NCBI RefSeq assembly: GCF_900157365.1
Contig: NZ_FUEZ01000004.1
Coordinates: forward strand, 2,219,066-2,283,065
Direction: 5' to 3'
Length of the DNA stretch: 64,000 bases
DNA from: Mycobacterium numidiamassiliense
Lineage (GTDB): Bacteria > Actinomycetota > Actinomycetes > Mycobacteriales > Mycobacteriaceae
The notes below the pieces were generated by a model, which was not told where the DNA came from, searched no databases, and saw only the letters and a program-made list of their open reading frames with translations. Below are positions 9,282 to 17,324 of the stretch, piece after piece (the first letter of the stretch is position 1; each line of letters starts with the position of its first letter). Made by a program: the position numbers and the translations under genes.

Positions 9282-9722
9282 ATGACTGCACTAGACGAAG
9301 AGCAGACACGCGCTTCGGACGAGGCGGTTGACGAAGTTGACGAAGTCGATTCCGACGAAACGGATCTCGACGCCGACGAGCTCGACGCCGACGAGCTCGA
9401 CTCCGAGACGGCTGCCGACGAGGTACCGTCGGCGTACCGCTTGGTGGCGCACCGGCACTCCAAGCGGGTCGCGTTGCTGCGCAGGTTGCGGAAGTTGGAG
9501 AAGCGTGCGGTCGAATTGCCGATCGTCGGAAAGCTGCACGCGCCCGACACCCACGACGTTGTGTATGTGGCGGGGATGGCGGCGTTGCTGGCGTTCGGCG
9601 CCGTCGAACTGCCGATCGCATTGATCGTGCTGGGCGGGCACGTGCTGGTGAAGCAACACCAGAGTCGTTCGCTTTCGGCGATCGGCGAAGTCATGGAAGA
9701 CGTGTTCGGCCACCACATCTAA
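9282..9722 (+). CDS. Putative membrane protein with acidic repeat N-terminus (Rv0426c-like)
   Basis: 146 aa, starting 24 bases after the P-type ATPase stop with AGAGAGG before the ATG, so probably one operon. The first 45 residues are extremely acidic (DADELDADELD, partly a 15-bp tandem repeat). Next comes a basic stretch (HRHSKRVALLRRLRKLEKR). A hydrophobic hairpin follows at about residues 85-125 (VVYVAGMAALLAFGAVELP then IALIVLGGHVLV). Length and position recall Rv0426c beside ctpH of M. tuberculosis, from memory. The acidic segment could bind cations near the pump, which is inference. The function is unproven. Confidence 0.7.
   Translation: MTALDEEQTRASDEAVDEVDEVDSDETDLDADELDADELDSETAADEVPSAYRLVAHRHSKRVALLRRLRKLEKRAVELPIVGKLHAPDTHDVVYVAGMAALLAFGAVELPIALIVLGGHVLVKQHQSRSLSAIGEVMEDVFGHHI
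9366..9395 (+). repeat. 15-bp tandem repeat, two perfect copies
   Basis: The unit CTCGACGCCGACGAG occurs twice head to tail, then a diverged third partial copy follows. It encodes the acidic LDADE repeat of the small membrane protein. Slipped-strand expansion is the likely origin. Confidence 0.85.
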
Positions 9723-9735
9723 GCCCGGGTGGGCT
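9722..9735 (+). terminator. Short hairpin between convergent genes
   Basis: AGCCC-GGGT-GGGCT begins at the stop codon of the small membrane protein and is followed by the palindrome GACCGGTC. It lies between convergent genes and has no T-tract. A terminator role is inferred. Confidence 0.35.
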
Positions 9736-9791
9736 GACCGGTCAGGTGGGAACCGTCATCGGCCTGTCGCCGGACCAACGTTGACTCGGCG

Positions 9792-11300
9792 TTACCCGCC
9801 CCTGGCGGCTATCAGCGCCGAGCGGTTCACCTTGGTCGCCGCCGTGCGTGGAATGGTGTCCACGAACTCGACGGTCTTGGGAGCCTTGTACGGTGCCAGC
9901 CGCCCCTTGGCGTATTCGATGACCTCTTGTTCGGTGAGCGGGCTTTCGCCGTCGAGTGAGGCGAGCTGGATCACGGCATGCACCCGGCGCCCCCACTGCT
10001 CGTCGGCGAGCCCGATGACAACGACATCAGCGATGCCGGGGTGGCCTGCGAGTGCGGATTCGACCTCTGCCGGAAAGACATTGGCGCCGCCGCTCACGAT
10101 CATGTCGACACGGCGGTCGACGAGGTAGAGAAAACCATCCTCGTCGAGGTGGCCGATGTCGCCGGCGGAGCGGAACCCGTCGTCGGTCGAGGGTAGTGGC
10201 GGTGCCCCGCCCAGATACCGGTATCCGGCGCTCATGGGTGCGCGCAGATAGATGTCGCCGTCCTCACCGGTGGGCACCGGCTTTTTGTCGGCGCCCAAAA
10301 TTCGGATCTCGGTGTCCCGGAAGCCGCGACCGACGCTGCCCGGATGGGTCAGCCACTCGTCGCCACGCAGTGCGGTGAGCCCGAGATTCTCCGTCATGCC
10401 GTAGGCCGTCACGATCTGTTCGGGACTCAGCAGCTCGAACCAGGTGTGCAACAGCGAGGGCGGCATTACCGCGGCGCCCTGCAGGATGAACACGATGCTG
10501 GACAGGTCACGCTGCCGCACGTCGGGCCGCGCCGCGATGCGCGCCAGCATGGTGGGCGTGGCCGTGAAGTTGGTGATCGAAAAGCGTTCGATCACGTCCA
10601 AAACCAATGCCGCATCGAACTTTTCGAGTATCACCAGGTGGTCGCCGGCCAGCAGGAAGAGAAAGGTCGCGAAGCCGTTGGTGTGATACATCGGTGCGGG
10701 CACCATGATGGTCTGTGGCTGCGCCACAGGTGTCCAGTTCGCCATGAATGGTTCGCCCTGCGCGGGGATCCATAACGAGGGTGCCAGGTTGAGGATCACT
10801 TTGGGCACGCCGGTCGAACCGCTGCTGCAGATTCCGTTTGCGGTGGGGGATACGGCGGTGGGCAGCGCCTCCTGGGACTCGCCCGCTGCGCGCGCCTCGA
10901 ACTCCCAGCGGGTCTGTTCGTCGACGACGACGGCGGGGTCGATCACCGCGCGCACCCGATCCCGCTCCCATTCGGGCAGGTCCCAGTGCATGGGAATGGG
11001 GACCGCGCCGATCTTCCAGCACCCCAGGGCGGCCAACACCAGATGCTGTGAGTTCTGGATCGCGAGTGCGACAAGGGAACCCGTTTGCGCGCCAGCGGCG
11101 GCCAGGGCCCGTCCCCACTGGTTGGCGCGGGCGTCGAGCTCGCCGAACGTCAGCGTCTGCGCGGTGCCGTCGAGCGCGACGTCGGTCACGGCAGTGTCGT
11201 CGCGTCGCTCCGAAGCGAGCTGGGAAAGTTTGGTGGCGAACGGGATCCCGTCCTCGAACGGGTTGGGGGTCACCCCAGCTTCGGCGGACTCGGTGCTCAC
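9792..11300 (-). CDS. AMP-forming acyl-CoA synthetase (FadD-type)
   Basis: 502 aa from a GTG at 11300 preceded by GGGGGAGAG; a seven-codon extension to an ATG at 11321 would start inside a palindrome. It has the ANL P-loop SSGSTGVPK at residues 159-167, the A5-type motif VTAYGMTENLG, SAGDIGHLDEDGFLYLVDR with the hinge Asp, and the C-terminal catalytic Lys in TAATKVNRSAL. It should activate a carboxylic acid to an acyl-adenylate and then to an acyl-CoA. It is the last gene behind four overlapping acyl-CoA dehydrogenases, so it probably supplies their substrate. Substrate length and type cannot be deduced. Confidence 0.85.
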   Translation of the reverse strand: MSTESAEAGVTPNPFEDGIPFATKLSQLASERRDDTAVTDVALDGTAQTLTFGELDARANQWGRALAAAGAQTGSLVALAIQNSQHLVLAALGCWKIGAVPIPMHWDLPEWERDRVRAVIDPAVVVDEQTRWEFEARAAGESQEALPTAVSPTANGICSSGSTGVPKVILNLAPSLWIPAQGEPFMANWTPVAQPQTIMVPAPMYHTNGFATFLFLLAGDHLVILEKFDAALVLDVIERFSITNFTATPTMLARIAARPDVRQRDLSSIVFILQGAAVMPPSLLHTWFELLSPEQIVTAYGMTENLGLTALRGDEWLTHPGSVGRGFRDTEIRILGADKKPVPTGEDGDIYLRAPMSAGYRYLGGAPPLPSTDDGFRSAGDIGHLDEDGFLYLVDRRVDMIVSGGANVFPAEVESALAGHPGIADVVVIGLADEQWGRRVHAVIQLASLDGESPLTEQEVIEYAKGRLAPYKAPKTVEFVDTIPRTAATKVNRSALIAARGG

Positions 11301-11314
11301 GGGCGCCACTCTCC

Positions 11315-11340
11315 CCCGCATGCGGGAGGTGCCCCCACCT
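11315..11340. repeat. Two adjacent GC-rich palindromes in intergenic gap
   Basis: The perfect palindrome CCCGCATGCGGG (11315-11326) is immediately followed by AGGTG-CCCC-CACCT (11327-11340). They lie between the fourth dehydrogenase and the acyl-CoA ligase, and the ligase ribosome site overlaps the first. The pattern resembles a dispersed intergenic repeat of non-tuberculous mycobacteria that I recall; I see only one copy here. Confidence 0.5.
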
Positions 11341-11373
11341 CATCGCTGCGCTCTGCGTCGTCGCCGCCGCGGC

Positions 11374-12318
11374 TCACGCCGATTGCTCCACCGGTGCCTC
11401 GCTGAATAGTGTCTCCAGGGAGCCGTCGCGCACATCGGCGATCAGCCGCAGCCCGAGCGCTTCGGCGCCCAGCGGCAACCGGATCAGCGGCTGGGTATGC
11501 CGGTCGAGCACGCTGACGTCGGACTCATCGCAAAAACCCAGAGCGCCGAGCAATTGGTGCGAGGTGCGCAGCACCTGGCGTGCGGCGTCGGCGGCCTTGA
11601 ACCTCAGCACCAGTGCGTCCGCCGAATGGATCTGCGCGGGCAGCGATTCCGGGCGGCAGATGGTGAATTTCGCGAGTTCGTGCAGCCCGCGCACCGCGAC
11701 TGCGGCATCCGCGACCGCGAACCGGACGGATTGGAACTCGGCCAACGGCTGGCCGAACTGGATCCGGGCCTGCACATGTTCGGTGACGATGTGCAGCGAC
11801 CGCTGCATTGCTCCCAGAATCCGCCATGATCCCAGCACGAGATGAAGATTAACGTCGGCGGCCGGGACTGTCCCATCGGGTGCGCTTAACGAGGCCGGCA
11901 CCAGGAAGGGTCCGAGTTTGGCGTTCGTCCGCGAGGCCAGGTCCAGGCGGTATCGGTTGCCATCGAGGTCTGCGGCGATCCAGTCGCCGGGCAGGTCGCC
12001 GTGGTCGACGCGCGGCGCCTCGGGATTGACCAGGGCCAGCCGCGCACCGTCGATCGCCAGCAGCTCGTCGACGAGCGGATAGGGCAGCACATCCGCCCCG
12101 GCGGCCTGGCAGAGCACCGCGGCGGCCAGCAGGTCATCGGGCCCGGAGCGAACGTCGAGCTCGAACGCGCCGAGCTCGCTCAAGGCGGTGCGGGCCGCGT
12201 CCCGGATGCCGTCGTCGGTCTCGGCTCGCAGCGCGGCCTGGGGCCCGCCCAATCGGGCGAACCGCTTGGTGGCGACCGCCGCAAAGTCACTAATGTCTTG
12301 TGGCAGTGTGGTTTTCAC
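11374..12318 (-). CDS. Acyl-CoA dehydrogenase, short beta-type subunit
   Basis: 314 aa from GTG at 12318, which overlaps the stop of the preceding dehydrogenase (GTGA). It has acyl-CoA dehydrogenase middle and C-terminal elements (LVLGSWRILGAMQRSLHIVTEHVQARIQFGQPLAEFQSVRFAVAD; HQLLGALGFCDESDVSVLDRH). It is about 70 residues shorter than its neighbours and lacks an evident SEPEAGSD flavin-contact motif. In actinobacterial heteromeric (alpha2beta2) dehydrogenases such a subunit pairs with a full-length one, here most likely the gene just upstream. The pairing is inferred from coupling and length. Confidence 0.8.
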   Translation of the reverse strand: MKTTLPQDISDFAAVATKRFARLGGPQAALRAETDDGIRDAARTALSELGAFELDVRSGPDDLLAAAVLCQAAGADVLPYPLVDELLAIDGARLALVNPEAPRVDHGDLPGDWIAADLDGNRYRLDLASRTNAKLGPFLVPASLSAPDGTVPAADVNLHLVLGSWRILGAMQRSLHIVTEHVQARIQFGQPLAEFQSVRFAVADAAVAVRGLHELAKFTICRPESLPAQIHSADALVLRFKAADAARQVLRTSHQLLGALGFCDESDVSVLDRHTQPLIRLPLGAEALGLRLIADVRDGSLETLFSEAPVEQSA

Positions 12319-13469
12319 CGGTGTCCTCCCAGGGCGTCCCGTGCCACTAGTATGCGCTGCACCTCGATGGTGCCGGATGCCACGGTGGCGGCCTGTGCGT
12401 AACGCCAATGGTCTTCGATCGCCCCGTGCAGTGCCGCCGATGGGCCGCTGTCCAGCGCAGCCGGACCCAGCACGTCGAAGAGCAGCTCGGCCACCTGCTG
12501 GTCGCAGGTGGTGGTGGCGATGCGGGCGGCGCTCGCTGCCGCACCGGCTGACGGGTCGTCCTGCAGCGACACGGCACGATAGGCCAGCAGCCTGGCCACC
12601 CGCAGATCGACGAGCGCCCGCACCCAGCGGGCGCGAAGCGATTCGGGCAGTTGGTCCCAGTCGTCACCGAGCTGGGTTTGTATTCGGTGCATCAGCGATT
12701 CGCAGCGCGCATAGCGCGCGATGCCCACCCGCTCGAACGCCAGCGCTTCGCGCATCACCCGCCAGCCGTCGCCCGGCTCGCCGAGCACGTCGCCGGGCAA
12801 CGCCTGCACGCCGTCGAGGAACATCTCGTTGAGGTGATGCGGTCCCAGCATCGACGAGATCGGTCGCACCGTGAAACCGTCGCGGTTCATGGGGATCAGA
12901 AAAAGGGTGAGCCGCTTGTGCTTTGGCGCAGCGGGGTCGGTGCAGGCCGCCAGCACACACCACGACGCCATTCCGGCGTACGACGTCCAGACCTTCTGGC
13001 CGCTGATGCGCCAACCGTCACCGTCGGGCACCGCGCGGGTACGCAGCGAGACGAGGTCCGTTCCGGCCTCCGGTTCGGAAAATCCTTGGCACCAGATCAC
13101 ATCCCCGGAGGCGATGGCCGCGAGGTGCTTGGTCTTCTGCTCGGCGGTCCCGTACCGCATCAGCGCCGGGCCGACCCAGTTGATTCCCATGTACTGGGGA
13201 CCACGCGGCTCGTGCTGGGCCCACATCTCCTCACGCAACACCGTCTGTTGCCAGACCGAACCACCGCCGCCGCCGTGCTCTTTCGGCCAGGCCAGCGCGA
13301 GCAGTCCCTCGGCCGCCAGCAGCTTGCAGAACGTCTCGGTGGTGGCCAGGTCTTGCGGGTCATCGGTACAGGCGCCGAGGAAGTCGGCGGGAACGTGCTT
13401 GTCGATCAACTCGCGCAGGCGGTGTCGCAGTTCGACGGCGTCGTCGCCGAGGTCGTAATCCATCGTCAT
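12315..13469 (-). CDS. Acyl-CoA dehydrogenase, alpha-type subunit
   Basis: 384 aa. Its ATG overlaps the stop of the upstream dehydrogenase (ATGA), indicating translational coupling. It has the FAD/substrate signature GFSEPEAGTDLVSLRTRA, then GWRISGQKVWTSYAG, and the C-terminal ASGTIEVQRILVARDALGG that closes the flavin site. It catalyses alpha,beta-dehydrogenation of an acyl-CoA using FAD and passes electrons to ETF. With the short subunit downstream it probably forms a heteromer. A bulky polycyclic or branched substrate is likely by analogy with steroid-type FadE pairs, but this is not shown. Confidence 0.85.
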   Translation of the reverse strand: MTMDYDLGDDAVELRHRLRELIDKHVPADFLGACTDDPQDLATTETFCKLLAAEGLLALAWPKEHGGGGGSVWQQTVLREEMWAQHEPRGPQYMGINWVGPALMRYGTAEQKTKHLAAIASGDVIWCQGFSEPEAGTDLVSLRTRAVPDGDGWRISGQKVWTSYAGMASWCVLAACTDPAAPKHKRLTLFLIPMNRDGFTVRPISSMLGPHHLNEMFLDGVQALPGDVLGEPGDGWRVMREALAFERVGIARYARCESLMHRIQTQLGDDWDQLPESLRARWVRALVDLRVARLLAYRAVSLQDDPSAGAAASAARIATTTCDQQVAELLFDVLGPAALDSGPSAALHGAIEDHWRYAQAATVASGTIEVQRILVARDALGGHR

Positions 13470-14590
13470 CCCTTCGGCAGCCCGAGCAGCCGCTCGGCGA
13501 TGATGTTGCGCTGCACTTCCGACGTGCCCCCGTAGATGGTGGCGGCCAGCGCGTCCTGGCGTTCAAACAGCAGATCGGGGTCGCTCGCCGAACGCGGCCC
13601 TTGAGCGGCGGCCGCGAGTTCCCAAACACGTTGCAAGGTAACCGATCCCAGAAGCTTCATGATGTCGCCCTCCGGGCTGGGCCGCCCGGCCAGCTCATTG
13701 CCCAGGGTGCGGTATCCGGTGGCCCGCAGTGCTTCGGCATCGGCGAGCAACGAGCCGAGCTCGGTGTAGAGGTCCTCGTTGTCGCCGTCGCTCTTGGCGT
13801 GGCGCACCGAATCGAGTCCGCGCTTGATCTCGACCCAGTTCATGATCCAGATCATTTGGCGTTCATGGTGCAACGACGACATCGCGACGTTCCACCCGCC
13901 GTTCTCCGGGCCGAGCAGGTTGTCCGCGGGCACCTCGACGTCGTCGAGGAAGACTTCGCAGAACGTCTCGTCGGAGATCGAGGACATCCGGATGGGTTCG
14001 ATGTTCACCCCGGGCGCGGTGAGGTCGAGGATCAGACAGGAGATGCCGCGGTGTTTCGGCGCGTCGGGATCCGTACGCGCATACAGGGTGCACCACCGCG
14101 ATTCGTGGGCTTGCGTGGTCCAGATCTTGTGACCGTTGACCCGGAACACGTCGCCGTCGCGTTCGGCGCGGGTGCGCAGGCCGGCGAAATCCGATCCGGC
14201 TTCCGGCTCGGACATGCCCAGCGCCCACCATTCGTCGCCGCGCAGCAGGGGCACGAGCAGGCGCTCGATTTGAGCGGGCGTGCCGAACTGGCGAATGCCG
14301 GGCGCGGCGACGCCGGGACCCTGGATGTTGGGCAGCTTCGGCGCCGAGCGCAGCGCCGCCTCGATGCGAATCTCCATGGCGTCGCGCAGGTCCAGCGAGC
14401 GGCCGCCGTGCTCGCGCGGCCAGGTGGGTTGCAGCCAACCCGCTTCGAAGGCCGCGCGTTGGTAGTCGCGGCGCAGCGGGATATCCCAGCGGTACTGCCG
14501 ATACCGCTCGTAGTAGTCGTGGGGCAGGAACTCGGCCAACCAGCCGGCGAACTCGTCGACCACCTCGGAACGTGTTGCTGTGCTTGTCAT
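13466..14590 (-). CDS. Acyl-CoA dehydrogenase, alpha-type subunit
   Basis: 374 aa. It overlaps both neighbours by four bases (ATGA at each end). Motifs are LGMSEPEAGSDFAGLRTRAERDG, FRVNGHKIWTTQAHESRWC, PKHRGISCLILDL and the C-terminal YGGTSEVQRNIIAERLLGLPKG, the canonical end of this family. It performs FAD-dependent acyl-CoA oxidation. The gene immediately upstream encodes a diverged dehydrogenase without these motifs, so the two probably form an alpha2beta2 enzyme. Confidence 0.87.
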   Translation of the reverse strand: MTSTATRSEVVDEFAGWLAEFLPHDYYERYRQYRWDIPLRRDYQRAAFEAGWLQPTWPREHGGRSLDLRDAMEIRIEAALRSAPKLPNIQGPGVAAPGIRQFGTPAQIERLLVPLLRGDEWWALGMSEPEAGSDFAGLRTRAERDGDVFRVNGHKIWTTQAHESRWCTLYARTDPDAPKHRGISCLILDLTAPGVNIEPIRMSSISDETFCEVFLDDVEVPADNLLGPENGGWNVAMSSLHHERQMIWIMNWVEIKRGLDSVRHAKSDGDNEDLYTELGSLLADAEALRATGYRTLGNELAGRPSPEGDIMKLLGSVTLQRVWELAAAAQGPRSASDPDLLFERQDALAATIYGGTSEVQRNIIAERLLGLPKG

Positions 14591-15666
14591 GCGGCACCTC
14601 CTGCGAAGCGACGGCCGATCTCGCGGTAAAGCGCGCGACTGTCGCCCAACAGCGCGGCGCCCTGCCAGGCACGCCGGACATAGAGGTGCATGTCGTGCTC
14701 CCAGGTCTGGGCCAGCGCCCCGTGCACCTGCACTGCGGTACGCGCACAGTGGGACGCGGCGTCGCCGGCCGCCGCCTTGGCCAGCGCGGCGGCGGTCCAG
14801 GCGGCCCCTTTGTCGGCGTGGGTGTCGGCGTCGCCGAGTCGGGCGGCCGCCGCGTAGGTGAGGCTGCGGGCGCGTTCCACGCTGACGTAGTTGTCGGCCA
14901 ACGCATGTTTGATGCCCTGGAACGCGCCGATCGGCGCGCCGAATTGGCGTCGCGCCTTGGCGTGCTCGACGGAGCGGTGCAGGGCGGCACTGGCCACGCC
15001 GACCAGGTCGGCGGCGGCCGCCACCAGGGGCGCCGCCAACGCCGATTCGACGTCGACGGGAGCGACTACCACTGGCTCGGCATCGATTTCGACATCGGCC
15101 ACCGGCTGGGCGGGATCGGTGGATTCGCCGGCCACGATCCTGACTCCGTCGCCGCTACGGGCCACGGCGGCCACGACCCCGTCGCCCGTCGTCGCCAGTG
15201 CGACGATCAGCTCGGCACGCGTCAGGTTGGGGACCGCGACCGCGCGTCCGCGCAGGCGGCCCTGGTGCAGGGTCATCGTCACTCCCGGCAGTCGATGCCA
15301 GGGCGGGTGCGCGGCCAGCGTGGCGACGACGCCGCCGGCGATCTCGGCGAGCACGGGTTCGGCGGACGGCCCGGCGGCGCGCAACACGCCCGCGGCCAGC
15401 CCGATGCTCGAAAGCAGCGGGATGGGCGCGATCGCCGCACCGCACTCCTCGAGAACCAGGGTCAGCTCGACGGGGCCGAAGTCGCCGCCGGCGTCGGGTG
15501 CGGCAAGCTCCGTCCAGCCCAGGTCGACTACCGTCTTCCACAGCGTGCGCCAGCGCTCCGGATCGGTGATCGACTGACGGGCGGCTTCGGGCGGACACTC
15601 GGTGCGCAGAATGTCGCGTACGGTGTCCCGCAGCGACAGCTGCTCCGAAGTTAGTCCGACATCCAT
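14587..15666 (-). CDS. Acyl-CoA dehydrogenase, beta-type subunit, first gene of operon
   Basis: 359 aa. The ATG at 15666 is chosen because the protein then begins MDVGLTSEQLSLRDTVRDIL, the usual start of the family; the open frame runs on to 15861 without homology. It has REC-like ends such as ARRQFGAPIGAFQGIKHALADNYVSVERARSLTYAAA and TAVQVHGALAQTWEHDMHLYVRRA, but no SEPEAGSD or GTSEVQR motif. This fits a non-flavin-contacting subunit. It leads a five-gene operon of four dehydrogenases and an acyl-CoA ligase. The upstream region is shared with a divergent luciferase-like gene. Confidence 0.82.
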   Translation of the reverse strand: MDVGLTSEQLSLRDTVRDILRTECPPEAARQSITDPERWRTLWKTVVDLGWTELAAPDAGGDFGPVELTLVLEECGAAIAPIPLLSSIGLAAGVLRAAGPSAEPVLAEIAGGVVATLAAHPPWHRLPGVTMTLHQGRLRGRAVAVPNLTRAELIVALATTGDGVVAAVARSGDGVRIVAGESTDPAQPVADVEIDAEPVVVAPVDVESALAAPLVAAAADLVGVASAALHRSVEHAKARRQFGAPIGAFQGIKHALADNYVSVERARSLTYAAAARLGDADTHADKGAAWTAAALAKAAAGDAASHCARTAVQVHGALAQTWEHDMHLYVRRAWQGAALLGDSRALYREIGRRFAGGAA

Positions 15667-15754
15667 AAGAGCCCTAACATAGCAAAGATAGTAAACTAGC
15701 GAAGCTGGCGCAATCGCGCCTGAGAGCAACATCACCTCACGCATAGGCGGGCGC
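15667..15754. promoter_or_regulatory. Divergent promoter region with CTAACATAGC half-site
   Basis: This AT-rich island lies between the dehydrogenase operon and the luciferase-like gene. It holds CTAACATAGC (15674-15683), which recurs exactly inside the strong palindrome at 27293-27320, and GATAGTAAACTAGCG just after. A shared regulator is possible. Confidence 0.4.
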
Positions 15755-16627
15755 ATGGTCGAGTGGTATCTGTTTTTGCCGCAGGTGCGGCTATCGGCGG
15801 CCGACATCACGGCGCGGGCGCGGGTTGCCGAGGCCAGCGGCTTCGACGGAATTGCGTTCATCGATCATCTTGAAGCACCCGGGCTCCCTGGCGAAAGCAT
15901 TTGGGAGGCAATGACTGTCGCCTCCTGGGTGGCGGCCAAGACGGAGCGGCTGCGCATCGGGCACCTGGTGCTCTGCGACGCGTTTCGGCATCCCGCCGTG
16001 CTCGCCAAGCAAGCCGTCACCCTGTCGGACGCGTCGGAAGGCCGATTCGATCTCGGCCTGGGTTCGGGATCCTGGCCCGCGGAATTCACCAGATTCGATG
16101 TCGGCCAGCTTGATCCGGTGGCCCGCGTGACGCAGCTCGGTCGTCACCTTTCACTGATCAAACAGTATTGGGGTGACGGCGGCGACGGGGACGGGGCGGT
16201 TCAGCTGCCGAAGCGAGCCCACCCGATACCGCTGGTCCTGGGCGGCAGCGGACCGCGAATGATGGAACTGGTTCGTAACCATGCGGATTGGTGGAATCTG
16301 CAGGCGAACCACATCGACCGGCTACCCAAGCTGGCCCCGAACGCGGGAGATGCCCGGGTGTCGGTTCAGCAGATGATCGGCTTCGTGCGCTCGGGCAGTG
16401 ATCCGCAGACCGTGCGCGAGGTGAGCACCCGGCGTTTCGGCAACCTGGGGGCGGGGCTGATCTGCGGTGACGCCGACGAGCTGATCGGTTACTTCGCGGG
16501 TCTGGCCGCACAGCGGGTCGAGCGTTTCTACGTGTGGTTCGCCGACTTCGCGGCGCCGGAATCGTTGCACGAATTCGGGGAGTCGGTGATCAAACCGTTT
16601 TCTGGCGCCGTCGCCGGGCTTCGGTAG
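15755..16627 (+). CDS. Luciferase-like (LLM) flavin or F420-dependent monooxygenase
   Basis: 290 aa. The N-terminus MVEWYLFLPQVRLSAADITARARVAEASGFDGIAFIDH and the segments RIGHLVLCDAFRHPAVLAKQAVTLSDASEGRFDLGLGSGSW are characteristic of the bacterial luciferase/F420-dependent TIM-barrel superfamily. In mycobacteria many members use F420 rather than FMN; the cofactor is not decided here. The ribosome site is weak (AGGCGGGCGC). It is transcribed away from the dehydrogenase operon, and its last 38 bases overlap the end of the SDR gene on the other strand. It probably oxygenates or reduces an intermediate of the same pathway. Confidence 0.82.
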   Translation: MVEWYLFLPQVRLSAADITARARVAEASGFDGIAFIDHLEAPGLPGESIWEAMTVASWVAAKTERLRIGHLVLCDAFRHPAVLAKQAVTLSDASEGRFDLGLGSGSWPAEFTRFDVGQLDPVARVTQLGRHLSLIKQYWGDGGDGDGAVQLPKRAHPIPLVLGGSGPRMMELVRNHADWWNLQANHIDRLPKLAPNAGDARVSVQQMIGFVRSGSDPQTVREVSTRRFGNLGAGLICGDADELIGYFAGLAAQRVERFYVWFADFAAPESLHEFGESVIKPFSGAVAGLR

Positions 16628-17297
16628 GGACGACCGGCGGGCGGGCATACGGGCCCCGCTGCACGGCGGACAGACGGATCTCCGGCAGGTCGACCGACGG
16701 ATCAACCGTGTCCAGCCAGGCGACTGCCGCGGCCACGTCGGATATCTGGATCGCATACATCTCGAACGGAACATCCTGCAGCATCTCGGTTTCCACCGGG
16801 CCGGGCGTCACGATGTGCACGGCGATGCCGTCGCGATCGACTTCGAGCGCCAGGGCGCGGGCGAACGCGTTCATGCCGGCTTTCGACGCGGAGTAGGCGG
16901 TGCGGGCCGGCATCGGCTCATGTGCCGCCGACGACGAGATGAACACAAATCGAGACCCGGCCCGCATCCGCGGCAGCACGGCGGAGGTCACCACGAAACA
17001 CGAATCCAGGTTGGCCGAGATGATGGCCTGCCATTGGTGGAATGTCTGCTTGCGCGCATACGTTCCGCCCAGCGTGCCCGCCGCGTGCACGACGAGGTCG
17101 ACCGTCTCCAATGTGCTTATCGCAACGGCAAACTCGTCCGGGTCTGATGCGTCGGCGACGACGTAACGGGCACCGATCTCGTCGGCGGCCGCGCGCAACG
17201 GCGCTTCACGTCGCGCCGCCAGCACCACGTCGTACTCCAACTCGCAGAGCTTGCGGGCGCATCCTTTGCCGATCCCGCCGCTGCCGCCGGTGACCAA
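16590..17297 (-). CDS. Short-chain dehydrogenase/reductase with atypical start
   Basis: 235 aa from TTG at 17297. It has the NAD(P)-binding TGGSGGIG loop at the extreme N-terminus, VVHAAGTLGG (NAG-type motif), a catalytic Ser in VFISSSAA and YSASK (YxxxK). Starting at TTG removes the first residues of the Rossmann strand. Upstream in frame, ACG at 17315 would give the expected start MSRRTALVTGG, with AGGGG six bases before it. A TAG separates this from the GntR gene in the same frame. The gene is therefore real but its start is non-canonical. It probably oxidises or reduces a hydroxy-acyl intermediate. Confidence 0.8.
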   Translation of the reverse strand: MVTGGSGGIGKGCARKLCELEYDVVLAARREAPLRAAADEIGARYVVADASDPDEFAVAISTLETVDLVVHAAGTLGGTYARKQTFHQWQAIISANLDSCFVVTSAVLPRMRAGSRFVFISSSAAHEPMPARTAYSASKAGMNAFARALALEVDRDGIAVHIVTPGPVETEMLQDVPFEMYAIQISDVAAAVAWLDTVDPSVDLPEIRLSAVQRGPYARPPVVPTEARRRRQKTV

Positions 17298-17324
17298 TGC
17301 GGTTCGCCTGGACGTGAGAATCCC

